Below the pieces are notes generated by a model that was given only the letters and a program-made list of their open reading frames with translations, made no database searches and was not told where the DNA came from. From Flavobacteria bacterium BBFL7 (lineage in GTDB: Bacteria > Bacteroidota > Bacteroidia > Flavobacteriales > Flavobacteriaceae): 64,000 nt of DNA. Location of the stretch: contig CH672374.1 in NCBI GenBank assembly GCA_000153385.1, positions 757,610 to 821,609 of the forward strand. The letters run 5' to 3'. Below, in pieces: positions 40,903-48,874 of this stretch. Numbering within the stretch: the first letter of the stretch is position 1; every line of letters starts with the position of its first letter. Position numbers and translations under genes: made by a program.

Positions 40903-41006
40903 GATTTTGATTTTGATTTTATCTGGTCAGTCTTCAAGAAGCTCTGACTTCGATTCAATACTAAAAGTCTTGTTTTAAATTTAAGTTTAGATTTAAATTT
41001 AAGTTT
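40903..41006. repeat. Simple and direct repeats upstream of ribD
   Basis: GATTTT is repeated three times at 40903-40920. A 15-bp direct repeat TTTAAATTTAAGTTT occurs at 40974-40988 and 40992-41006 (18-bp period), ending 10 bp before the ribD -7 box. The second could be a pair of regulator sites; no known regulator is suggested. Confidence 0.6.
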
Positions 41007-41016
41007 TTTAAGGTCT

Positions 41017-41024
41017 TACCTTTG
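41017..41024 (+). promoter_or_regulatory. TAnnTTTG -7 box of ribD, near-leaderless
   Basis: TACCTTTG, 6 bp before the ATG. There is no room for an FMN riboswitch leader. Confidence 0.65.
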
Positions 41025-41030
41025 CTATAG

Positions 41031-42044
41031 ATGACTACAGAAGATAAATACATGCAACGCTGCTTGCAACTGGCACAAAATGGATTGGGGACAACCTATC
41101 CTAATCCGCTAGTAGGAAGTGTGATTGTGTCTGAAAATGATGAAATTATAGGTGAAGGATGGCATCTGAAATCTGGAGAACCGCATGCTGAGGTAAACGC
41201 TGTACGCGATGCAGAAAAAAAGGGTTATGATGGAGACGCTTTCGCGAAAGCGACAATATACGTCAATCTAGAACCATGTTCACACACTGGTAAAACACCA
41301 CCATGTGCATCGATGATCGTCCAAAAAGGCTTTAAAAAAGTAGTCGTAGGAACACTAGATCCTCACGATAAGGTCGCCGGAAAAGGGATTACAATTATAG
41401 AAAAAGCTGGAATTGAAGTCGTAGTAGGTATCTTAGAAAAAGAATGTAACGAACTCAACAAGCGATTCTTCACATTTCACAGAAGACAACGTCCTTATGT
41501 CATCTTAAAATGGGCCGAAACCTCTGATGGTTTTATTGCGCCAGCGACTAAAAATGAGCAACAACCTGTCTGGATTACCAATAAGTACTCGCGACAATTA
41601 TCACATCAACTTAGAGCCGAAGAAGATGCCATTTTAGTAGGTGCAAAAACGGTAATCGATGACAATCCATCACTAACCTGCCGTGACTGGTCAGGCAAAA
41701 ATCCTACTAGAGTGATACTAGACTCTAGAAACAGCATCACATCTGACTATCAAGTAATGGATGATGCTGCGCCCACTTTAAAACTTCAACTAAGTTCTTC
41801 TAACACACTAGAGATTCTCAATAGTCTTTATCAAAATAACGTTCAATCTGTTATTATAGAAGGAGGAACCACAACCATTCAATCATTTATTGATACTGGT
41901 TTATGGGATGAAGCTTATCAATTTATGGGAACTGAAGTCTTATTCCATGAAGGTTTACAAGCACCTGTTTTAAAAGGTGATTACTCTATGCTTTATAGAA
42001 AAATGATAGCAAACGATGTGCTTAAAATATATAGAAAAAAATGA
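41031..42044 (+). CDS. ribD: Riboflavin biosynthesis deaminase/reductase RibD
   Basis: 337 aa. The N-terminal deaminase domain has the zinc site HAEVNAV (H52, E54) and PCSHTGKTPPC (C83, C92). The C-terminal half is the NADPH-dependent reductase (RPYVILKWAETSDGFIAP, EEDAILVGAKTVIDDNPSLT, VIIEGG). It converts the GTP-cyclohydrolase II product in two steps towards riboflavin. An exact palindrome copy encodes residues 70-74 (AFAKA) in the loop before the zinc motif. It overlaps the EamA gene by 4 bp (ATGA). Confidence 0.96.
   Translation: MTTEDKYMQRCLQLAQNGLGTTYPNPLVGSVIVSENDEIIGEGWHLKSGEPHAEVNAVRDAEKKGYDGDAFAKATIYVNLEPCSHTGKTPPCASMIVQKGFKKVVVGTLDPHDKVAGKGITIIEKAGIEVVVGILEKECNELNKRFFTFHRRQRPYVILKWAETSDGFIAPATKNEQQPVWITNKYSRQLSHQLRAEEDAILVGAKTVIDDNPSLTCRDWSGKNPTRVILDSRNSITSDYQVMDDAAPTLKLQLSSSNTLEILNSLYQNNVQSVIIEGGTTTIQSFIDTGLWDEAYQFMGTEVLFHEGLQAPVLKGDYSMLYRKMIANDVLKIYRKK
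41237..41252. repeat. Palindrome, exact copy
   Basis: In ribD, AFAKA frame, in a loop between helix and strand of the deaminase domain. Confidence 0.95.
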
Positions 42045-42907
42045 TTTGGCTCGTTTTAAGCATTACTGTTTCCAGCTTTTTATATGTCATTTTTAAATAC
42101 TTTGAAGTATTTAAGATCAATACATTACATGCTATAATTATTAATTATATCGTGGCTTGCATTACTGGTTTTGTCTCCTACGGTAGTGTTCCCAGTTTAG
42201 AAGAAATTTTAAAATCAGACTGGTTATACTACGCTTTATTTTTAGGTGCTCTATTCATATTTATTTTTAACATTATGGCGCTTACCAGTCAGAAAAACGG
42301 CCTTTCTGTTGCAGCGGTCGCTGGTAAAATGTCGTTAGTGATACCAGTTATAGCAGGAATATGGCTCTATGATGAATCCATAGGCTGGATGAAGATTACC
42401 GGGATTTTACTGGCATTAGTATCGGTTTATCTTACTTCCTTAAGAACAAAAGATGGTATTCATCTGGATAAAAAGCTTCTTATTTTTCCTGTCATTTTAT
42501 TTTTAGGAAGTGGTATAATAGATACTACGTTGAAGTATGCAGAAAAGATGCATGTTCCTAATGGTGAAGAACCACTTTTCAGTGCTATGTGTTTTGCAAT
42601 GGCGTTTCTATTAGGGATTGTAATTTTAATTTATGAAGCGACACAAAAACGATTGTTATCTTGGCGTAGTATTATCGCTGGATTAGCTTTAGGAATTCCT
42701 AATTACTTCTCGATTTATTTTATCATTAAAACACTTAAGAACGGTATGGAAAGTAGCGTGGTTTATCCCATTAACCACGTAGGGACAGTTTTGTTCACAT
42801 CTTTGTTGGGTATACTCTTATTTAAAGAAAAACTGATACCTAAAAACTACATCGGTATTGTGGTGGCCATTATTGCTATTGTGATGATCGCTTTCGCGAA
42901 AGCGTAA
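42041..42907 (+). CDS. EamA/DMT-type transporter
   Basis: 288 aa with ten predicted transmembrane segments in two EamA repeats. It has the usual end-of-repeat features (GWMKITGILLALVSVYLTSL; NYIGIVVAIIAIVMI). Substrate unknown; it might export a metabolite, and translational coupling to ribD (4-bp overlap) hints at, but does not show, a flavin link. The last five residues (AFAKA) and the stop are formed by an exact palindrome copy, followed by a bidirectional terminator. Confidence 0.9.
   Translation: MIWLVLSITVSSFLYVIFKYFEVFKINTLHAIIINYIVACITGFVSYGSVPSLEEILKSDWLYYALFLGALFIFIFNIMALTSQKNGLSVAAVAGKMSLVIPVIAGIWLYDESIGWMKITGILLALVSVYLTSLRTKDGIHLDKKLLIFPVILFLGSGIIDTTLKYAEKMHVPNGEEPLFSAMCFAMAFLLGIVILIYEATQKRLLSWRSIIAGLALGIPNYFSIYFIIKTLKNGMESSVVYPINHVGTVLFTSLLGILLFKEKLIPKNYIGIVVAIIAIVMIAFAKA
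42889..42904. repeat. Palindrome, exact copy at the 3' end of a gene
   Basis: It encodes the last residues AFAKA of the EamA transporter and abuts the TAA stop. Confidence 0.95.
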
Positions 42908-42910
42908 TAA

Positions 42911-42938
42911 AAAAGCTTCCCTTATAAGAGAAGCTTTT
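42911..42938. terminator. Bidirectional terminator between the EamA and lipoprotein genes
   Basis: AAAAGCTTC (42911-42919) and GAAGCTTTT (42930-42938) form a 9-bp stem, with A/T runs on both sides. It serves the convergent genes. Confidence 0.85.
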
Positions 42939-42961
42939 AGTAATATAAAATATGGTATTGC

Positions 42962-43522
42962 TTACTGTCTTACAAAATCTGCGAAACCATCAATTAAGAT
43001 CTCGATAGAGCCACCACCAGCTGTTTGAGTGGATAACCCATTAATATCGATAGATAAATCTGTACTATTTAATGTAGTAATAGTAAGTGTAGTTGTATCA
43101 TCAAAAGGCGTAACGTTATTAGGTGATGCACTATTTAATGTTAAAATATCACCGGTAACAGTATAGGTTCCTACATCATTAAATGTATTAGTCTGATTAC
43201 CTTGAGAAACTCCTTGATTTATCACTTCAAACTCTAGATCACCTGTTATAGCATAAGTACCATCTACATTAAAGGTCATTATAGCATTTGAACTTACAAA
43301 GTCTACAGATGCTGTTATCGACACAGGTGTACCAGAAACAGTAGTAGTCGTTGTTGTATTAGTTTCCACATCTGTATATAACCAGTCACCAACTAACAAT
43401 GCCGCATCTACATTACCGCCACCAGTTCCACCAGTAGTAGGATTTAATCCAGGATCCAGCGCTTCTGTTTCACAACTAGTTAGGGCTAAGACAGAAATTA
43501 AGATGACAAATAACTTTTTCAT
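42962..43522 (-). CDS. Lipocalin-like lipoprotein, unknown function
   Basis: 186 aa. The lipoprotein signal MKKLFVILISVLALTSC is followed by a Thr/Gly-rich linker (PTTGGTGGGN). The rest is beta-rich: LVGDWLYTDVETN, IMTFNVDGTYAITGDLEFEV, VGTYTVTGDILTL. W plus FNVDGTY and YTVTGDILTL recall the lipocalin-like (DUF4923/lipocalin_5-type) domains of Bacteroidetes. Probably an outer-membrane-anchored small barrel; ligand unknown. Confidence 0.8.
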   Translation of the reverse strand: MKKLFVILISVLALTSCETEALDPGLNPTTGGTGGGNVDAALLVGDWLYTDVETNTTTTTTVSGTPVSITASVDFVSSNAIMTFNVDGTYAITGDLEFEVINQGVSQGNQTNTFNDVGTYTVTGDILTLNSASPNNVTPFDDTTTLTITTLNSTDLSIDINGLSTQTAGGGSIEILIDGFADFVRQ

Positions 43523-43607
43523 TTTTTGGTTTTTAGGTTACATTGCAAATGAAATAGATTATCGTGATAAAAAGCATATACATTAACTCTTTACCATAAT
43601 TTTAACA

Positions 43608-44213
43608 TTGGCAGATTCTTACAAAACCATCATTCAACCAACAGAAGAAGTTCTTTTAAAGGAAAAAGGCAGTAAATTTTATGGATACGCTTTCCCTTTA
43701 ACAAGCGATATGGATGTCAATAACCTAATCACACCATTACGCAATCGACATCCTAAGGCTGGACATCATTGTTATGCATGGAAACTAGGAGCAGATGATC
43801 ACAACTATCGAGCAAATGATGATGGCGAACCTAGTCATAGTGCTGGAGATCCAATTTTAGGTCAGATTAATTCTTATGAACTAAGTGATATTTTAGTGGT
43901 GGTTTCAAGAATCTTTGGTGGTACAAAATTAGGTGTAGGCGGATTAATTAGCGCATACAGAGAGACTGCAAAACTTGCTCTAGAAACAGCAGACATAAGA
44001 TTGCGCACCATAACAGCAAGGATAGCAATTAAGTTTGAATATCCACAAATGAGTCAGGTGATGAGGTTTATTGATGATGGAAATTACCAAATCATTAAGC
44101 AAGATTTAACTACGAGCTGTAGCATAACAATTGCAGTACCACAATCACAACAGGAATCTATCACAGCAATTATAAATAACATGTATCCTATTAAAGCAAA
44201 AGCCTTAGATTAA
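43608..44213 (+). CDS. YigZ/IMPACT family protein
   Basis: 201 aa. The start is TTG (43608); the next in-frame Met is residue 35, inside the conserved domain. UPF0029 N-domain signatures are KEKGSKFYGYAFPL, HPKAGHHCYAWKLG, NDDGEPSHSAGDPILGQI and VSRIFGGTKLGVGGL, followed by a ferredoxin-like C-domain. Eukaryotic IMPACT binds GCN1; the bacterial role is unclear. Its stop codon overlaps the end of the adjacent pseudogene on the other strand. Confidence 0.9.
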   Translation: MADSYKTIIQPTEEVLLKEKGSKFYGYAFPLTSDMDVNNLITPLRNRHPKAGHHCYAWKLGADDHNYRANDDGEPSHSAGDPILGQINSYELSDILVVVSRIFGGTKLGVGGLISAYRETAKLALETADIRLRTITARIAIKFEYPQMSQVMRFIDDGNYQIIKQDLTTSCSITIAVPQSQQESITAIINNMYPIKAKALD

Positions 44214-44755
44214 GAAACTAACCACTGCCCATTCCATTTATTCTCCTTTTTAAACACAGCTCTTAAATGGTTAGACTTTTTGAGTTGTTATACTTCTCAA
44301 TGATCTGGCATCAATCTTAGAGCTACGAAATGATTTTCATTGCGTTCTCTATAATCAACATGGTCTGGATTTAAGATAGATGTAAAATGAGCTTGTATGG
44401 TCGTATAGTCTTTAATGGTTTTTTCACAAACTTTATGAAATAGCCTTTTAGTTTCAATGGGATCTTCTATCAGCAGATACAGTTTACCATTGAGTTTTAG
44501 TTACATTTTTGTTTAGGATGATAAACGAGAAAACTAGCATATGAATTCTCATTTAACTGTTTTAATTTATCAGTGCGTGAGTCTGTAAGAATGATGCAAC
44601 CCTAATTATCATGTATCTCTCAAAACAACCGTTTTGGATTTCGTTTTAAAATTACTATCAATTGTTGATAACATCATGTATTTGAAAAGATGATTGCGTT
44701 TTGAGAGAGCACTTTTAAAAATATCTATGATTTCTTTGAAAAAGCTTTCTTACAT
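44210..44755 (-). pseudogene. Decayed pyridoxamine 5'-phosphate oxidase-like gene
   Basis: Reading the minus strand from ATG 44755 gives, in pieces: ESFFKEIIDIFKSALSKRN, KSKTVVLRD, IILTDSRTDKLKQLNENSYA, LKLNGKLYLLIEDPIETKRL, NPDHVDYRERNENHFVALRL and FKKENKWNGQWLVS then stop. This is the order of a flavin-binding pyridoxamine-phosphate-oxidase-like protein (about 180 aa). It is broken by a stop at codon 2 (ATG TAA), paired stops after VVLRDT, further stops after KC-N and after LMPDH, and at least two frameshifts. Clearly a dead gene, still colinear from start to end. Confidence 0.85.
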
Positions 44756-44792
44756 AATAGTAAAATTTAAATACTGATTTGTAAAACGACAG

Positions 44793-45203
44793 TTATTCTA
44801 CAAACAATAATTTACAAGCTTCTAGAAAATCAGGAAGAGGTTTCATTGGTCTAAAGTTTATAGCATTTGTAAAAACTAAAGTTAGGTCTGCTGTGGCACA
44901 AATAATTCCTTTTTTATTAATAATTTCATACTCAAATTCCACTCTCGTTGTAGGAATCCTCTTAAGGGTTGTTTTCACCATAATTTCCTCTCCAAATTTC
45001 ATCGGATTTTTATACTTGATATCGATTTGATAAACCGGTAATAGCACTTTATTTTCTTCCATTCGTTTATAGGAGAAACCTAGAGTATCTAACCAATCCA
45101 GCCTAGCTTGCTCCATGTAAATCAAATAGTTAGAATGATGTATGATACCCATTTGATCAGTTTCTACGTAACGAGTAATAATTTTTGTAAGAGTACTCTT
45201 CAT
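44793..45203 (-). CDS. Acyl-CoA thioesterase, hotdog fold (YbgC-like)
   Basis: 136 aa, a single 4HBT domain. The active-site motif is VETDQMGIIHHSNYLIYMEQ (Asp 16 and His 22 region), as in YbgC/4-hydroxybenzoyl-CoA thioesterases. It hydrolyses acyl-CoA thioesters; substrate unknown. It stands divergent to dnaA, a common arrangement in flavobacteria. Confidence 0.9.
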   Translation of the reverse strand: MKSTLTKIITRYVETDQMGIIHHSNYLIYMEQARLDWLDTLGFSYKRMEENKVLLPVYQIDIKYKNPMKFGEEIMVKTTLKRIPTTRVEFEYEIINKKGIICATADLTLVFTNAINFRPMKPLPDFLEACKLLFVE

Positions 45204-45310
45204 TATATTAATTATAATTATTGTATATTCAGTGAGAAGGAAAAAGAGTGATTTACTTGCAACAATATTTTAAATAAATCAAACACTTTTCTAGTTTTTT
45301 TTAAGGTTTT

Positions 45311-45380
45311 TTATTCACATATTTGTCATCGATTAGAAAGAAGTATTTTGTCCTCATTTTCCACATTTTTAATCTCCACA
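45311..45380 (+). promoter_or_regulatory. Cluster of DnaA-box-like sites upstream of dnaA
   Basis: TTATTCACA (45311-45319), TTTTCCACA (45357-45365) and ATCTCCACA (45372-45380) lie in the same orientation in the AT-rich 205-bp spacer before dnaA. The second fits the TTWTCCACA consensus; the others have one and two mismatches. They could be dnaA autoregulation sites or part of an origin. Confidence 0.45.
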
Positions 45381-45408
45381 ACCTTAATCTTTAAAAGTAA
45401 TTTATTTT

Positions 45409-46836
45409 ATGGCATCGACGGCAGCATCGGTATGGGAAAATTGCCTACTATTTATAAAAGATAATATAAATCCTCAAGCCTATAAAACATGGTTTGAACC
45501 TATAAAACCTGTAAAATTAACAGAGACTGCATTAAGTATACAGGTTCCTAGTCGTTTTTTCTATGAATGGTTAGAAGAACATTACATTAAATTATTAAAA
45601 ACAGCTCTTACTCGTGAGCTAGGTGAAGGCGCAAAATTAATTTATGCGATAAAAATGGAAAATACTTTAAAAGGTATGGAGCCATTTACTGAAAAAATCC
45701 CTAGTAGTAATCGCTCTATACAGTCATCCCAATCTGTAGATGCGCCAGTAAGAAGTAAAAGTCCAGAATTAAAGAATCCATTTATTATTCCTGGAATAAG
45801 AAATGTGAAAATAGAATCTCAATTAAATCCATCTTACAACTTTGATAGTTTCCTAGAAGGTGACTCCAACAGACTTGCACGTAGTGCTGGTATGGCAGTT
45901 GCTAATAAACCTGGAGGAACTTCTTTTAATCCATTGCTTATTTTTGGTGGTGTAGGATTAGGTAAAACGCACCTTGCTCATGCAATCGGTGTAGGAATTA
46001 AAGAAAATTATCCGGACAAAACAGCGCTTTATATCAGTGCTGAAAAGTTCACACAACAATATATCGAATCTGTTCGTAAGAATAATAGAAACGATTTCAT
46101 ACACTTCTATCAGATTGTAGATGTGCTGATCGTTGACGACATACAGTTCTTTGCTGGAAAAGCGAGTACTCAAGATGTTTTCTTCCATATTTTCAATCAT
46201 TTACATCAAAATGGTAAACAGGTCATTCTTACTAGTGATAAGAAACCTGTGGACATGCAGGATATTGAGCAGCGTTTGCTTTCTCGTTTCAAATGGGGAC
46301 TTAGTGCAGAGCTTAATCATCCAGATTATGAAACTAGAGTTTCTATTATCAAGAACAAATTATATCGCGATGGTGTAGAAATGGATGATGATATTATTCA
46401 TTACCTAGCTGACAATATAAAAACTAACATACGCGAATTAGAAGGCGCAATTATATCTTTAATTGCTCACTCTTCATTTAACCGTAAGGATATTACTATT
46501 GATCTTGCTCGTAAAATTGTAGAGAACTACGTAAAGAATACTAAACGTGAGATTTCTATAGATCAAATCCAGCAAGTTGTAAGTGACTATTTCCAAATGG
46601 ATGTTGAAACGCTACAGTCTAAAACACGTAAGCGCCATATTGTTCAGGCTAGACAGTTGGCTATGTACTTCTCTAAGAAAATGACTAAAGCTTCACTAGC
46701 TAGCATAGGTTCTCAAATAGGGAAACGTGATCACGCTACAGTACTTCACGCTTGTAAAACCGTAGACAACCTTGCCTCTACTGATAAGCAATTCAACAAG
46801 TATGTTGAAGACTTAAGTAAAAAGCTGACCAACTAA
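45409..46836 (+). CDS. dnaA: Chromosomal replication initiator DnaA
   Basis: 475 aa. Domain I is at 1-80 (VWENCLLFIKDNINPQAYKT), a variable linker at 90-135 and the AAA+ domain from about 140: Walker A GGVGLGKTH (180-188), Walker B VLIVDDIQFFAGK, sensor SRFKWGLSAE. The C-terminal DNA-binding helix-turn-helix has RHIVQARQLAMYFSKKMT and the signature GKRDHATVLHACK. It binds DnaA boxes and opens the origin. An LMW phosphatase gene follows after 9 bp. Confidence 0.98.
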   Translation: MASTAASVWENCLLFIKDNINPQAYKTWFEPIKPVKLTETALSIQVPSRFFYEWLEEHYIKLLKTALTRELGEGAKLIYAIKMENTLKGMEPFTEKIPSSNRSIQSSQSVDAPVRSKSPELKNPFIIPGIRNVKIESQLNPSYNFDSFLEGDSNRLARSAGMAVANKPGGTSFNPLLIFGGVGLGKTHLAHAIGVGIKENYPDKTALYISAEKFTQQYIESVRKNNRNDFIHFYQIVDVLIVDDIQFFAGKASTQDVFFHIFNHLHQNGKQVILTSDKKPVDMQDIEQRLLSRFKWGLSAELNHPDYETRVSIIKNKLYRDGVEMDDDIIHYLADNIKTNIRELEGAIISLIAHSSFNRKDITIDLARKIVENYVKNTKREISIDQIQQVVSDYFQMDVETLQSKTRKRHIVQARQLAMYFSKKMTKASLASIGSQIGKRDHATVLHACKTVDNLASTDKQFNKYVEDLSKKLTN

Positions 46837-46845
46837 GAACTAGTA

Positions 46846-47319
46846 ATGAGTAAGACGTCCATTTTAATGGTATGCTTGGGTAACATTTGCAGATCTCCAC
46901 TTGCAGAAGGTATCATGCGTTCTAAACTGAACTTTACTAAGTTCAATATTGATAGCGCCGGAACTAGTGGTAGCCATCGTGGACAAGCTCCAGATAAAAG
47001 ATCTATAGCCGTTGCAAAAAAGAATGGCCTAGATATTTCTAGCCAAGCTAGTCGCAAGTTAGTTGTTGAAGATTTGGTTAAATTTGATTACATCTTTGTA
47101 ATGGATAATTCTAACTATAGAGATGTCATAGCTCTTGCTGAAAACGACGAGCAACGGGCTAAAGTTCATAAAATAATGGATTGGGCTTTTCCTAATGAAG
47201 ATTTAGACGTACCAGATCCATATTATGGAGGAGATAGCGGTTTTGAAAACGTTTATCGTATGCTCGATCATGTGAGTAATGTTATTGCTAAGAAGTTAGA
47301 TTCTTTAACAAACCTCTAA
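46846..47319 (+). CDS. Low-molecular-weight protein-tyrosine phosphatase
   Basis: 157 aa. The phosphate-binding loop CLGNICRS has the nucleophile C10 and Arg16 (CX5R), and the general acid is in DVPDPYYGG (about residue 122). It would dephosphorylate tyrosine or arginine residues on proteins; targets unknown. It follows dnaA closely and is probably co-transcribed. Its stop overlaps the convergent next gene by 4 bp. Confidence 0.94.
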   Translation: MSKTSILMVCLGNICRSPLAEGIMRSKLNFTKFNIDSAGTSGSHRGQAPDKRSIAVAKKNGLDISSQASRKLVVEDLVKFDYIFVMDNSNYRDVIALAENDEQRAKVHKIMDWAFPNEDLDVPDPYYGGDSGFENVYRMLDHVSNVIAKKLDSLTNL

Positions 47320-47804
47320 AGAACAATATTTCGGAATTGCGTTAAAAGATTTTGCATAGCTTCCTTGGCATCATTTTCTCTTTGTGTTTTTTCTTCGATT
47401 CTTCTATTTTTACTAATAACACTTGGTGATTTTATTGGAATCATAAGTTGTCTTGGCTTTTCAATATTTGAAGAAATTCCACATTCATTAACCTCAAATA
47501 TTTGAGAATGATTTCCAAATAAAAGCCACGATCCACCTCTATCTATATAAGGGTAACATGATCTTAAATTTTTACCTAAAATTATTTGTCCAGACTTCAA
47601 ATCTCCCTTGAAAACTTCACATACTTCAATAGTAAATTTGTTTTTATCATTAGAAAACGATTTCACGTCACCAACAAATACTACCTCTGAATATTCATAT
47701 TCAATAGAAGCTGCTTTTTCCCAATGTCTTGGAGGTGGACAAGTACAATAATCTGACTCAAAAGGCAAAACAAGAAATAACAGTATTAGTTTGTAATAAT
47801 TCAT
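47316..47804 (-). CDS. Secreted Cys-rich hypothetical protein (NTR/TIMP-like pattern)
   Basis: 162 aa. The N-terminus MNYYKLILLFLVLPFESDYC is signal-like, and the mature protein begins around CTCPPP. The spacing CTC ... SEVVFVGDVKSF ... FTIEVCEVFKGD ... RSCYPYIDRGGSWLLFG ... VNECG fits bacterial proteins with a netrin/TIMP-like OB fold. The end is charged (RRIEEKTQRENDAKEAMQNL). Family call is tentative and function unknown. Confidence 0.72.
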   Translation of the reverse strand: MNYYKLILLFLVLPFESDYCTCPPPRHWEKAASIEYEYSEVVFVGDVKSFSNDKNKFTIEVCEVFKGDLKSGQIILGKNLRSCYPYIDRGGSWLLFGNHSQIFEVNECGISSNIEKPRQLMIPIKSPSVISKNRRIEEKTQRENDAKEAMQNLLTQFRNIVL

Positions 47805-47824
47805 TCCTAGATAATTGCAAAAAT

Positions 47825-48874
47825 TTACTTCCTAAACAAACGCTCTAACGTAGATCGTTTATCCACTTTTTTAGTGTGTGTTTCTTCAAAAGAGTTGATA
47901 AAATAGACCTCTTTCGGTATTTCATATTTATCTAATGCCGTAAAAGCCTGTTGTACATCAGACTCCTTACCTTCTACGATCAAGATGACTTTTTCACCTA
48001 AGTCTTCATCATTCATTCCAGTGATAAAAAAGCGTTGTGCAATTTGTGCTGCAAGCTTCTGCTCCACCATATCTGGATGAATTTTAATTCCACCAGTATT
48101 GATGACATCATCAATACGGCCCAGTATTTTAAATTTATGCTCATCAATCAATTCAACAATATCATTAGTAACCAAATTATCAGTTCCTAACGATGGTGCA
48201 TTAATCACTAAACAATCTCTATTATCTTTTGCAAAACTAATATCACCTACTGCGGTATAATCGTTCTCAAATTTTGGATACAACTGTTTAATCGCTACAT
48301 GTGAAGCTGTCTCTGTCATCCCATAAGAATGGTAAGCCTTAGTATGTTTGTGTTGTAAGTCTTCTACAAGTTTTGATCTAATAGCAGCGCCACCTATTAA
48401 AACCATTTTAGTCTTATGAATATTTTTCAATGATTTAGTCACCTGCATCGGTGTCATAGCCGTAAAATCATAACGCTTTTCTGCTTTTTTGAGAGGTTTA
48501 GAACTAGGTTTTACTAAATCAATATCCCATCCTAACATTAATGCACGTACCATCATCATCTTACCAGCGATATAACTTAATGGTAAGCAGCATAATGCCT
48601 GTGTCCCAGGACCTAGATCAAAGTGCTCACCAGTCATCAGTGCACTATTAATCATGTGTTGTTTATTTAACTTATATTGTTTAGGTGAACCTGTAGAACC
48701 GCTTGTAAACACAGTCATCACATCAAAATCATCCAACCAATTTAATAAAAAATCACCTACTTCTTTCTCCCATTCTGTGCCTTCTTTTACATAGGAATAA
48801 GCTACTATCATAACGCCTTGACGATCTAATCGACGACCATTAAGTTTAAAGGTAGGATGTATTTTTGGAATCAT
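47825..48874 (-). CDS. menE: o-Succinylbenzoate-CoA ligase (AMP-binding enzyme, short form)
   Basis: 349 aa. The adenylation P-loop FTSGSTGSPK is at 56-65, followed by SYGMTETASHVAIK and KILGRIDDVINTGGIKI; the catalytic Lys lies in EVYFINSFEETHTKKVDKR. It is shorter than proteobacterial MenE (about 450 aa) because the N-terminal part is reduced. It activates o-succinylbenzoate in menaquinone synthesis. The call is supported by menC two genes upstream in the same unit. Confidence 0.88.
   Translation of the reverse strand: MIPKIHPTFKLNGRRLDRQGVMIVAYSYVKEGTEWEKEVGDFLLNWLDDFDVMTVFTSGSTGSPKQYKLNKQHMINSALMTGEHFDLGPGTQALCCLPLSYIAGKMMMVRALMLGWDIDLVKPSSKPLKKAEKRYDFTAMTPMQVTKSLKNIHKTKMVLIGGAAIRSKLVEDLQHKHTKAYHSYGMTETASHVAIKQLYPKFENDYTAVGDISFAKDNRDCLVINAPSLGTDNLVTNDIVELIDEHKFKILGRIDDVINTGGIKIHPDMVEQKLAAQIAQRFFITGMNDEDLGEKVILIVEGKESDVQQAFTALDKYEIPKEVYFINSFEETHTKKVDKRSTLERLFRK

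Noticed and set aside
40811-41030. FMN riboswitch upstream of ribD
   Set aside because: The spacer holds simple repeats and a promoter box 6 bp from the ATG; none of the conserved RFN-element helices could be recognised.
44210-44755. Programmed frameshifting rather than a pseudogene
   Set aside because: There are several stops, including codon 2, and more than one frameshift; no slippery site and structure could explain all of them.
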